DNA of 22,595 nt from Bacillota bacterium (GCA_023405135.1 JAEXYZ010000074.1:1-22595), one strand, 5' to 3'; counted from the stretch's first letter, positions 7,512-13,596 are shown. Notes: generated from the letters alone by a model not told the origin. Made by a program: numbers and translations.

Positions 7512-8156
7512 ATGGATTGGATAATAGAGTGTGATGTTGATTTGTCTACTGCTAGTTCTGAAGAAGATACGGGATTTATGATTGAAAGAATACGAGATGT
7601 AGAAAAAATTAAAAAACGCTTTTCTATTTTGACAGATTTCTATGTTTCATTTTCTGCAAGGTTTCCAGACTCAATTACTTCAATTTATTTAAAAGAATCA
7701 AATATCTCAAATGAATTATTAGAAACTGTAGTAGCACATTTTGAAGACACTAAAATAATAAAAGAAAAAGATAAACCTGTTGAAATTATGTTAGCACACC
7801 CTAAAATTGATTCAATTAATCATATTAAAAATAATCCAGGAAATCAAATTGTAAAAAACTTATTTAATCTTAATAGTTTAGCTGATTCCTCAGATGAGTG
7901 GTTGCCCAAAAAAACTTATAAAATAGAGCCTCAAAAGATTCAACGATACGATGATAAAGAGTTCGATAATGTATTACCATATTTAACTCCACCGAAAAAT
8001 CAGCCATTTTTGCTTTTATCTATAAGTGGTTGGTTTTTGGATGATTCATTAAAAAATGCTTTAGCTATTAGATATTTTGTTCATAAATTTAAAGAAGTAT
8101 ATTTATGGGTAGATACTAATAAAAGAGTTACACATATTCAACTTGTTATAAGGTAA
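7512..8156 (+). CDS. Unknown protein, prophage accessory gene
   Basis: The 214-residue protein begins MDWIIECDVDLSTASSEEDT after a weak AAGGGGC site, 18 bases downstream of the amidase remnant. It is rich in Asp, Glu, Lys and Ile, with no signal peptide, membrane helix or motif I recognise. A first half of mixed helix/strand character (residues 1-100) is followed by a Pro-rich segment (PYLTPPKNQPFLLLSISGWF, residues 155-174) and a C-terminal strand-rich end. It is AT-rich even for this genome and closed by a strong bidirectional terminator. Position after the lysis genes fits a lysogenic-conversion or host-interaction gene, but that is inference. The reading frame is undamaged, in contrast to the amidase. 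Confidence 0.7.
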   Translation: MDWIIECDVDLSTASSEEDTGFMIERIRDVEKIKKRFSILTDFYVSFSARFPDSITSIYLKESNISNELLETVVAHFEDTKIIKEKDKPVEIMLAHPKIDSINHIKNNPGNQIVKNLFNLNSLADSSDEWLPKKTYKIEPQKIQRYDDKEFDNVLPYLTPPKNQPFLLLSISGWFLDDSLKNALAIRYFVHKFKEVYLWVDTNKRVTHIQLVIR

Positions 8157-8194
8157 TATTAATAAATATAGAGTTTTAGACTTGCTACTCTTTT

Positions 8195-8232
8195 AAAAGA
8201 CCGCCTATCCAATTTGGAGGGCGGTCTTTTTA
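8195..8232. terminator. Bidirectional terminator between convergent accessory genes
   Basis: AAAAGACCGCC (8195-8205) pairs perfectly with GGCGGTCTTTT (8220-8230) around a 14-base loop. A/T runs on both sides let it serve the plus-strand 214-aa gene and the minus-strand HTH operon. Confidence 0.88.
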
Positions 8233-8234
8233 GT

Positions 8235-8483
8235 TTATTTATCATAAGGTCTGTATTTAGATTGCAACTCCTTAGATTCCTCTTTACGCCGTTCAACTTC
8301 TTCTCGTAAAAATAGCTTATCACGACTTAATTCCTTAATTGGAATCAACTTTCCTCGTTTTACTAGTGAATTTAATGATTGTCTAGTAATACCCAAAATG
8401 TCTAATGCTTCAGATGAGGTTAATACTTCACTTTGTACTAAAGTAATGAATTCCTCTTTTGTATCAACTTTATATGTTGCCAT
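8235..8483 (-). CDS. Small helix-turn-helix DNA-binding protein (excisionase-like)
   Basis: The 82-residue protein contains LTSSEALDILGITRQSLNSL at about residues 21-40 followed by VKRGKLIPI, the winged-helix pattern of excisionase/MerR-type HTH_17 proteins. A charged C-terminal helix (REEVERRKEESKELQSK) follows. It is the last gene of a three-gene minus-strand operon. Its ATG lies three bases beyond the stop of the 71-aa gene, and AAAAGGA within the end of that gene is the ribosome binding site. In intact phages such proteins act as excisionase or as small repressors; here the position far from int and the association with small membrane proteins favour a regulator. No target site is evident. 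Confidence 0.75.
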   Translation of the reverse strand: MATYKVDTKEEFITLVQSEVLTSSEALDILGITRQSLNSLVKRGKLIPIKELSRDKLFLREEVERRKEESKELQSKYRPYDK

Positions 8484-8486
8484 GAA

Positions 8487-8702
8487 TCATCCATTCCTTT
8501 TCTTAATAATTAATAAAACGATATTCAATGTTACTAATAATAAGCAAATTGTGTAAATGGCAATTATTGAGTAATCAAAGAATTTTGGTTCACTCCAATT
8601 TACAACTTCAATCAAAATGTACAATGCAAACGCAAATGAAATAGCATAACTTATATTTTTCATAATATGATGGATATGATAAGATTTAAGGGAAGGAGGC
8701 AT
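8487..8702 (-). CDS. Small two-helix membrane protein
   Basis: The 71-residue protein has two hydrophobic segments (about residues 17-33, ISYAISFAFALYILIEV, and 44-66, SIIAIYTICLLLVTLNIVLL) separated by a short polar loop, with a basic end KKRNG. It has no recognised family. The ATG at 8700-8702 is preceded by AAGGAGG with short spacing. The next Met (MKNISYAI, 14 codons in) has no ribosome binding site. The chosen start and its Shine-Dalgarno sequence lie in a perfect hairpin (8692-8713), so translation may depend on the upstream small gene. It overlaps no other gene and is followed directly by the HTH gene. Confidence 0.6.
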   Translation of the reverse strand: MPPSLKSYHIHHIMKNISYAISFAFALYILIEVVNWSEPKFFDYSIIAIYTICLLLVTLNIVLLIIKKRNG

Positions 8703-8713
8703 TAACCTCCTTC
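8692..8713 (-). promoter_or_regulatory. Hairpin sequestering a ribosome binding site and start codon
   Basis: On the minus-strand mRNA GAAGGAGG pairs with CCTCCTTC (8 bp, perfect) and the six-base loop TTAATG contains the ATG of the 71-aa gene. The stem begins seven bases after the stop codon of the 49-aa gene, so a ribosome finishing that gene would open it. There is no T run, which argues against a terminator. Confidence 0.6.
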
Positions 8714-8719
8714 TTGGTT

Positions 8720-8869
8720 TTACTTGCGACGATTCTTCTTGGCGGGAGAGCGTCGCTTTTCTTTTTTCTTACCTTGTCGCATATCGTAGATGTTCTTAGC
8801 TGAACCTGTCAGTAAGTTAATTACTGTTGCTACTGCGACTAGATAAGCTAAAACCTTATCATAATCCAC
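8720..8869 (-). CDS. 49-aa small protein: hydrophobic N-half, basic tail
   Basis: A minus-strand frame begins at GTG (8867-8869), eight bases after a perfect AAAGGAGGTGA, and reads VDYDKVLAYLVAVATVINLL (GTG-initiated), then TGSAKNIYDMRQGKKKEKRR and a Lys/Arg-rich end. Residues about 6-22 form one possible membrane helix, and the last 18 residues are strongly basic. It is the first gene downstream of a strong promoter, which supports it being real despite its size. A GTG three codons upstream is less well placed for the ribosome binding site. No family is recognised. Single-helix proteins with basic tails can be membrane-acting peptides or small transporter/regulator partners, but nothing in the sequence decides this. 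Confidence 0.65.
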   Translation of the reverse strand: MDYDKVLAYLVAVATVINLLTGSAKNIYDMRQGKKKEKRRSPAKKNRRK

Positions 8870-8895
8870 TTTGTTCACCTCCTTTCTATACTTTT

Positions 8896-8924
8896 ATAAT
8901 ACACTACCTACTCACTTAGGTCAA
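8896..8924 (-). promoter_or_regulatory. Strong sigma-A promoter of the small-protein/HTH operon
   Basis: On the minus strand TTGACC (8919-8924) and TATTAT (8896-8901) are exactly 17 bases apart, followed by AAAAGTATAG and the ribosome binding site of the 49-aa gene. The leader would be about 20 nt. Confidence 0.8.
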
Positions 8925-8985
8925 TAGATATTCTCTAATTTTTCGAGTTAATAGTAAGAACTGGGCATAAATTGCCTGTTTTTTC

Positions 8986-9045
8986 TTGTGGAAAAACACG
9001 AACTATTGTTCTATAATCAATTCATAACATCAGAACATTTGTTCG
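8986..9045 (+). promoter_or_regulatory. SOS-type promoter with two LexA boxes
   Basis: TATAAT (9012-9017) is preceded by a weak TTGTGG (8986-8991). CGAAC-TATT-GTTCT (8999-9012) lies in the spacer and touches the -10 box; AGAAC-ATTT-GTTCG (9032-9045) lies just after the likely transcription start. Both match the Bacillus LexA (DinR) dyad GAAC-N4-GTTC. LexA bound there would block RNA polymerase, so the downstream pair should be induced by DNA damage. Binding is inferred from the motif. Confidence 0.7.
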
Positions 9046-9060
9046 TTTGGAGGGGTAAAA

Positions 9061-9282
9061 ATGAAAGGGCAGTTGTTAAAAGTACTTGAGCGCAATCAGT
9101 TAGTAGACATGATGTACATCGATAAAAATAATAAAATCTCTAAACGACGTGTCAAAGTAACAAAAGTCGATAACGATACATTTAAAGCGTATTGCTTTGT
9201 TAAACATGCAGCACGTACTTTTACTATTGATAATGTGCTTGCATTATTACCTGTGATAAGAAAAGAGCGTGTTGTTATATGA
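9061..9282 (+). CDS. Small WYL-domain-like protein under SOS-type control
   Basis: The 73-residue protein starts after TTGGAGGGG. Its pattern, MMYIDKNNKISKRRVKVTKV then FKAYCFVKHAARTFTIDNVL, matches stand-alone WYL-like domains found in Bacillus phages and chromosomes: two strands, an R-(V/I)-K-V core, AYC, and R-T-F near the end. WYL domains sense ligands or nucleic acids in regulators and defence systems. There is no HTH or other domain here. In Bacillus, comparable small genes sit next to yolD/uvrX-type SOS operons, but no polymerase gene follows in this element. The stop overlaps the next start by four bases (ATGA), so the two are coupled. Family call from pattern, no search done. Confidence 0.65.
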   Translation: MKGQLLKVLERNQLVDMMYIDKNNKISKRRVKVTKVDNDTFKAYCFVKHAARTFTIDNVLALLPVIRKERVVI

Positions 9283-9680
9283 GCCCTATGTTTAATTTTG
9301 ACAATGTTGAGTTAGTACACAAACAAATTATATTAGACTTAACAATAAGAACACTCGAACGTGATCGTAAACATTTAGCTGACTTAAAAATAAACAGAGC
9401 ATTAGAATTGTGGATGGAACAAAAAGTTAAGGAACTGCAAAACGATTTAAGAAGTGTGAAAGCGCAACTTGGTAAAAACGGAGTTAAAATTCAATCTGAA
9501 AATCGTGTAGATAAATTGATTACAGAATACGTTATTATCGAACGTGGTCAAAATTTCGAGCGTAGATACATGAATATCGCATTAAGAAATTGGGTAGATG
9601 AAGAAGTGAAGAGACTCCTTGGGTTAGAATATCGAACAACAGATGATGCAAATTGGGCAAATAAAAAAGCCACTCAATGA
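9279..9680 (+). CDS. Unknown charged protein coupled to the WYL-like gene
   Basis: The 133-residue soluble protein starts at the ATG overlapping the WYL-gene stop. It is mostly helical and highly charged. Two similar segments, NRALELWMEQKVKELQ (about residues 39-54) and MNIALRNWVDEEVKRLLG (about 98-115), suggest an internal duplication of a helix-rich unit. Proteins of this general look occur in Bacillus phages as uncharacterised conserved genes; I cannot name a family. Its operon sits behind two LexA boxes, so a role in the response to DNA damage or in prophage induction is a fair guess but unproven. The stop lies inside the terminator of the convergent lipoprotein gene. Confidence 0.7.
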   Translation: MSPMFNFDNVELVHKQIILDLTIRTLERDRKHLADLKINRALELWMEQKVKELQNDLRSVKAQLGKNGVKIQSENRVDKLITEYVIIERGQNFERRYMNIALRNWVDEEVKRLLGLEYRTTDDANWANKKATQ

Positions 9681-9687
9681 GTGACTT
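9663..9687 (-). terminator. Terminator of the lipoprotein gene
   Basis: On the minus strand AAGTCACTCA pairs with TGAGTGGCTT, followed by TTTTAT. It lies over the last codons of the convergent 133-aa gene and starts eight bases after the lipoprotein stop. Confidence 0.75.
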
Positions 9688-9694
9688 AACTATA

Positions 9695-10228
9695 TTATTC
9701 TGGTTCAGCTGATAATCTAATTGCATCTGCTTCAACACTACCTTTATATGAGTATGTAATATCATTTAATGAATAAATGTCTTCGTGATCTAGCATATCA
9801 GCTTTTCCAGTTATTCCGAGATTTTCAAAAATCATAAGTTGTTGAGTTACACTCAAAGAACTGTCCATGCTTTTTAAAAGTGCTTGAAATGCAATTCGAA
9901 CTTCTTTGTTATAAACCAAAAAAGAACTTGAGGCAACGATAACACTAGCATTTTTAACTTTATTATCCTTGTCAACATCGACAAGAACATCAATACCATC
10001 AACTAAATTAATACTAAATCTACCTGTCTCTATTACTTTTTTCTTTTTAACATCGATAAAGGAATTACCCTTTGTCTCATCAATAATCTCTTTAAAAGTT
10101 TTTTCAAATTCATCAATTGTAAAGTGGAACGTTTCCTCTTTTCCACCACAAGAAGAAATTCCGATACTTAAACTAATAAGAATAATAACAGCCATTAAAC
10201 AACCTTGAGCCACTTTCTTTTTCTCCAT
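9695..10228 (-). CDS. Putative lipoprotein, prophage accessory gene
   Basis: The protein begins MEKKKVAQGCLMAVIILISL and has a lipobox ISSC followed by GGKEE, so cleavage and lipidation at that cysteine (about residue 27) would leave some 150 residues outside the membrane. The start is the ATG at 10226-10228; an ATG four codons earlier overlaps the AAGGAG site. The mature part is a mixed alpha/beta domain with Asp/Lys-rich strands (VDVDKDNKVKNASVIVASSS); no family is recognised. Surface lipoproteins at the right end of prophages are often conversion or superinfection-exclusion genes, which is a possibility here, not evidence. It is monocistronic, between two terminators. Confidence 0.75.
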   Translation of the reverse strand: MEKKKVAQGCLMAVIILISLSIGISSCGGKEETFHFTIDEFEKTFKEIIDETKGNSFIDVKKKKVIETGRFSINLVDGIDVLVDVDKDNKVKNASVIVASSSFLVYNKEVRIAFQALLKSMDSSLSVTQQLMIFENLGITGKADMLDHEDIYSLNDITYSYKGSVEADAIRLSAEPE

Positions 10229-10286
10229 ATGTAATATCATCTCCTTGCTAGTAACTGTAATGGAAATTAAATGTAAATTCTATATG

Positions 10287-10322
10287 AAAAAACAGACAAC
10301 CGAAAATAGTTGTCTGTTTTTC
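10287..10322. terminator. Bidirectional terminator insulating the right end of the element
   Basis: AAAAAACAGACAAC (10287-10300) pairs with GTTGTCTGTTTTT (10309-10321) around an eight-base loop, with T runs in both directions. No plus-strand gene ends here, so it may block transcripts entering from beyond attR, or be left from a deleted gene. Confidence 0.8.
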
Positions 10323-10352
10323 TTATTTAAAATAGAAGAAACACCACCCACT

Positions 10353-10360
10353 TGCCACCG
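10353..10360 (+). other. Candidate integrase arm-type site, right end
   Basis: TGCCACCG recurs here in the same orientation as the two copies beside attL, 132 bases inside attR. CCACC at 10343-10348 and an inverted GGTGG at 10376-10380 are nearby. The 10361-10491 stretch holds no gene. Confidence 0.4.
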
Positions 10361-10491
10361 TTATTAATTAAATAAGGTGGATATAAAAAATATATAACTG
10401 AATTTTATATGTGTAACAAACGTAATAATATCAACGTTTCACAGATATAATATGATATATCTCGATACCTCCTGATTTGGCTATGCTATAA

Positions 10492-10535
10492 GAAGCATTC
10501 ATGGCTGTGTTGAAGATGGATGATAGTAATAAAAA
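10492..10535 (+). repeat. attR: right copy of the 44-bp core direct repeat
   Basis: This copy repeats the last 15 codons of lepA and is followed by its own in-frame TAG (AAA-AAA-TAG), so it is an orphan lepA 3' end without the rest of the gene. It is directly followed by the terminator at 10580. Confidence 0.9.
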
Positions 10536-10579
10536 ATAGCATTTTTCTTTTAACTTAATTTGAGTAAGAGATAGCAAGG

Positions 10580-10614
10580 GGACGACTCACATCTGTGTGA
10601 GACGTCCTTTTTTG
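10580..10614 (+). terminator. Original lepA terminator, displaced by the insertion
   Basis: GGACG-A-CTCACA pairs with TGTGAG-A-CGTCC around a TCTG loop, followed by TTTTTTGTTTTT. It lies 41 bases after the orphan lepA stop codon in attR. The following 10615-10786 stretch is AT-rich and shows no gene or clear signal. Confidence 0.9.
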
Positions 10615-10786
10615 TTTTTATTTGCAACATATTATTATATATAGGAAAACAATTCGTAAAAATTGTTTAAATATTCCCCTTCTATTTCCTATAGTAAAAT
10701 ATATCTAATAAAACCTACTAAATTACTAAGGATTGTTAAATTATGGTTTTATATGCTTCATAAAATTACAGCCGAGGAGATGCAAA

Positions 10787-11116
10787 ATGATGAGTAGGAA
10801 CATTGAAGTTAATATTCCAGAATGGTTTAGGCAAGATGAATTATCTGTACTTAACGTAATGGTAGACAGTCAAAATGAAACGATTGGTACTTTGTTTGCA
10901 AGTGATAATTTTGATCAAAACAGACCTTATAATCCTGTAGTAAGAGTTTATTCCCTGCGTTTAAACAATGGTCAATATGAGCTAGAAAGTGAAATTAGCG
11001 CATTTTCTTTTAAGACAAAGGCACAAGCAATTACTTTTTCAGAAAAAGTGCTAACTTACTCAGCGACAGATTTATTATTAAATATACATAGAAACCAAGT
11101 TCGAGTTGCAATATAA
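10787..11116 (+). CDS. Unknown 109-aa protein between lepA and hemW
   Basis: The start at ATG 10787 is chosen because GAGGAGATG lies four bases upstream; the open frame extends further but without a ribosome binding site. The protein begins MMSRNIEVNIPEWFRQDELS and contains VVRVYSLRLNNGQYELESEI (about residues 49-68) and a C-terminal amphipathic segment. It is soluble, slightly acidic, and of no family I recognise. It lies outside the att repeats and is closed by its own terminator, so it belongs to the chromosome, not the prophage. No convincing promoter is seen upstream. Confidence 0.65.
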   Translation: MMSRNIEVNIPEWFRQDELSVLNVMVDSQNETIGTLFASDNFDQNRPYNPVVRVYSLRLNNGQYELESEISAFSFKTKAQAITFSEKVLTYSATDLLLNIHRNQVRVAI

Positions 11117-11164
11117 TTTTATTGCGATTAGTATAATTATTTTCCTTATATGTGAAAATTTAAT

Positions 11165-11196
11165 GACTATCCGGAATTTCTGGATAGTCTTTTTTG
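11165..11196 (+). terminator. Terminator of the 109-aa gene
   Basis: GACTATCC (11165-11172) pairs perfectly with GGATAGTC (11182-11189) around GGAATTTCT, followed by TTTTTTG. Confidence 0.88.
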
Positions 11197-11244
11197 TTGG
11201 TATGGCAAAAATTAATGTTAAAAAACCTTTTTTGTGCGGTAAAA

Positions 11245-11272
11245 TTGAATTTTTAATTTGAAAGGGTACAAT
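11245..11272 (+). promoter_or_regulatory. Probable hemW promoter
   Basis: TTGAAT (11245-11250) and TACAAT (11267-11272) are 16 bases apart, 41 bases upstream of the hemW start. Confidence 0.5.
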
Positions 11273-11313
11273 AGAGGGAAATTCATATTTTTAAAAGGAA
11301 GAAGGGATTAAAC

Positions 11314-12453
11314 ATGGCGCGAGGTGTCTACATACATATTCCTTTCTGTCATCAAATTTGTAACTATTGCGATTTTAATAAAGTGTTTTTTAAAAATCAG
11401 CCAGTAGATGAATATATAGAAGCAATCGGAAAAGAAATTGAATTGGCAGTCCGACAAATGCCAGAACAATTTAATGAAATTGAAACTGTTTATCTTGGTG
11501 GAGGGACGCCAACAGCATTATCTGCAAGTCAAATAACAAGACTATTACAGCTAATCAATACACATTTACCGACGAAGCAGCTAATTGAATATAGTTCTGA
11601 AGCAAATCCAGATGAATTAACAGAAGATAAATTACAGGCTTTACTAAGTGGTGGCGTGAATCGATTAAGTATGGGGGTTCAATCTTTTAATCAAGGGTTA
11701 TTAAAAAAATTAGGTAGAACCCATTCTAATGATCATGTTTATGAAACAATTCATAAAGCAAAACAGGTTGGCTTTCATAATATAAGTATTGATTTAATGT
11801 ACGGTTTACCTGGTCAAACAATGGAACAATGGGAAGATACTTTAGAGAAGGCATTACAATTAAATCTTCCACATTATTCTGCTTATTCGTTAATTGTCGA
11901 ACCAAAGACTATTTTTTATATACAATATGCCAAAGGAAAGTTAAGCCTACCGACAGAAGATTCTGAGGCTGATATGTATGATTTATTAATGCGAAAAATG
12001 GAAGAAAAGGGAATTGCTCAATATGAAATTAGTAATTTTGCGTTAGATGGCCATATTTCAACACATAATAAAATTTATTGGGATAATGATGAATATGCAG
12101 GTTTTGGAGCAGGCGCTCATGGATATTTAAACGGCATTCGCTATTCGAATCATGGACCAATAAAAAAATATTTAGAATCAATTGCAGAACAAAAAAGACC
12201 ATTACTCCATTCACATGAAGTTACACAGGCTGAAAAAATGGAAGAGCAGATGTTTTTAGGTTTGCGTAAAAATGAAGGAGTTTCTTTTGAGGAATTTCAG
12301 AATAAATTTTCTAAGCCTATGAAAAGTATTTTTGGAGACGTCATTCGACAACTCGTAAATGATGGCTTGCTTATGGAGGATATAGTAGGGGTTAGATTAA
12401 CTAGAAAAGGTCGCTTTGTTGGTAATGAAGTGTTTCAACATTTTTTATTATAG
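11314..12453 (+). CDS. hemW: Radical SAM heme chaperone HemW
   Basis: The 379-residue protein has the radical SAM cluster motif C12-x3-C16-x2-C19 followed by DF, the pattern of HemW; coproporphyrinogen dehydrogenase HemN carries an extra Cys (CxxxCxxCxC). YLGGGTPTAL (SAM-binding GGTP) follows near residue 63, then EANPDEL, RLSMGVQSF and the C-terminal HemN_C domain (from about 300, AEKMEEQMFLGLRKNEGVS). HemW binds heme and inserts it into respiratory enzymes. The gene precedes hrcA, as in Bacillus (yqeR-hrcA), but with a separate promoter downstream for the heat-shock operon. The start is the ATG after GAAGGGATT. Confidence 0.95.
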   Translation: MARGVYIHIPFCHQICNYCDFNKVFFKNQPVDEYIEAIGKEIELAVRQMPEQFNEIETVYLGGGTPTALSASQITRLLQLINTHLPTKQLIEYSSEANPDELTEDKLQALLSGGVNRLSMGVQSFNQGLLKKLGRTHSNDHVYETIHKAKQVGFHNISIDLMYGLPGQTMEQWEDTLEKALQLNLPHYSAYSLIVEPKTIFYIQYAKGKLSLPTEDSEADMYDLLMRKMEEKGIAQYEISNFALDGHISTHNKIYWDNDEYAGFGAGAHGYLNGIRYSNHGPIKKYLESIAEQKRPLLHSHEVTQAEKMEEQMFLGLRKNEGVSFEEFQNKFSKPMKSIFGDVIRQLVNDGLLMEDIVGVRLTRKGRFVGNEVFQHFLL

Positions 12454-12467
12454 AATGTGCGATTCCG

Positions 12468-12496
12468 TTGACATCATATAAGAGATTTGATAATTT
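12468..12496 (+). promoter_or_regulatory. Sigma-A promoter of the hrcA-grpE-dnaK operon
   Basis: TTGACA (12468-12473) and TAATTT (12491-12496) are 17 bases apart, immediately upstream of the CIRCE operator. Confidence 0.75.
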
Positions 12497-12506
12497 AAAT
12501 ATAGCA

Positions 12507-12533
12507 TTAGCACTCTGAACAAGAGAGTGCTAA
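12507..12533 (+). promoter_or_regulatory. CIRCE operator (HrcA binding site)
   Basis: TTAGCACTC-N9-GAGTGCTAA is a perfect match to the CIRCE consensus. It overlaps the expected transcription start, so the HrcA repressor, stabilised by GroEL, shuts off the operon until heat shock. No second CIRCE was seen in the window; dnaJ lacks one. Confidence 0.98.
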
Positions 12534-12547
12534 CAGAGGTGATGACA

Positions 12548-13570
12548 ATGTTAACAAATCGACAGTTGCAAATTTTGCAAGTTATTGTTGATGATTTTGT
12601 TTTTTCAGCTCAGCCAGTTGGGTCACGCCAAATATCAAAAAAAGAATGGATCACATATAGTCCTGCAACAATCCGAAATGAAATGGCCGATTTAGAGGAA
12701 CTAGGTTTTTTAGAAAAAACACATACCTCATCTGGTCGTGTCCCATCGGAAAAAGGTTATCGTTTTTATGTTGACCATTTGTTACAACCAAGATCGATGT
12801 CTGTTCAAGAGATTTGTTTAATTAGTTCTTTATTTCAAAATCAAATTGTAGAAATGGAACAAGTAATTCGTGAATCTGCTAATATTTTGTCAGATTTAAC
12901 ATCTTATACAACAATATTACTTGGACCAAATGTTGGGAAACATCGGGTAAAAAGATTTCAAATCGTGCCATTAACTGACCAAACTGCTGTTGCAATCATT
13001 GTTACAGATAATGGACATGTGGAAAATCGTACCATTACATTACCTAAAGGGTTCGTACCGTCAGATATTGAAAAAACGGTTAATATTTTAAATGAACGTT
13101 TAGTAGGTGTTCCATTATTAGAGCTACAAAGAAGATTAGAATTAGAAACTTTTGAAGTATTAAGGCAGCATATCAATACGGCGGATTCCATAATCCAATC
13201 ATTAAAAAATGTTGCAACCGTTCAAAATGAAGGTAAAATTTACTTCGGCGGGAAAACGAATATGTTAAATCAACCCGAGTTTCACGATTTAAATAAAGTT
13301 CGTGCACTGATGGAGCTAATGGATAAGGAAAGCCAAGTGATTTCTTTGTTCCACCCTAGTGATACGGGAATCCATATTCGAATTGGGTCTGAAAATAATC
13401 ATTTAGCAATGGAAGATTTAAGTGTAATAACTGCAACTTATTCTGTAGGTGAAGATCAAGAAGGTTCCATTGCAATTATTGGACCAACTCGAATGGATTA
13501 TCAACGTGTAGTTTCATTACTAGATGTCATTCGTGGTGGCCTTTCACGTGTGCTTTCTAATAAAACTTAA
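12548..13570 (+). CDS. hrcA: Heat-inducible transcription repressor HrcA
   Basis: The 340-residue repressor binds CIRCE upstream of its own gene. The start is the ATG at 12548 (MLTNRQLQILQVIVDDFV), after AGAGGTGA; upstream in-frame starts lie inside the operator. The N-terminal winged helix spans about residues 1-75 with SAQPVGSRQIS and YSPATIRNEMADLEELGFLE, the recognition region. The GAF-like and dimerisation domains follow, ending GPTRMDYQRVVSLLDVI, typical of HrcA. It is the first gene of the operon; grpE follows after 26 bases. Confidence 0.97.
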   Translation: MLTNRQLQILQVIVDDFVFSAQPVGSRQISKKEWITYSPATIRNEMADLEELGFLEKTHTSSGRVPSEKGYRFYVDHLLQPRSMSVQEICLISSLFQNQIVEMEQVIRESANILSDLTSYTTILLGPNVGKHRVKRFQIVPLTDQTAVAIIVTDNGHVENRTITLPKGFVPSDIEKTVNILNERLVGVPLLELQRRLELETFEVLRQHINTADSIIQSLKNVATVQNEGKIYFGGKTNMLNQPEFHDLNKVRALMELMDKESQVISLFHPSDTGIHIRIGSENNHLAMEDLSVITATYSVGEDQEGSIAIIGPTRMDYQRVVSLLDVIRGGLSRVLSNKT

Positions 13571-13596
13571 TGATGGGTTATAAGGAGGAGACATTC

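Larger units (their letters stand above)
5019..10491. mobile_element. Remnant prophage integrated in the 3' end of lepA
   Basis: The 5.5-kb interval between the two att repeats contains an integrase at the left end pointing outward, phage lysis genes in the plus direction, and accessory genes at the right end. This is the usual order of a temperate tailed-phage prophage (int at one end; tail, lysis and conversion genes at the other). Repressor, replication, packaging, head and nearly all tail genes are missing. The int gene and a probable late gene are both cut at about 5930-5940, indicating one internal deletion. The amidase gene has two independent lesions. The element looks unable to excise or lyse by itself, yet both att sites and the right-hand accessory genes are intact. 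Confidence 0.85.

Noticed and set aside
8235..9680. The small-protein/HTH and SOS operons as a complete immunity region of an active phage
   Set aside because: No repressor with peptidase domain, Cro-like partner or shared operator between the divergent operons can be seen; the divergence may only reflect accessory-gene packing.
9535..9765. Antisense ORF of 76 codons over the 133-aa gene, and other long antisense frames over dnaK, dnaJ, hrcA and the ABC ATPase
   Set aside because: They lack ribosome binding sites and mirror the codon structure of recognised genes.
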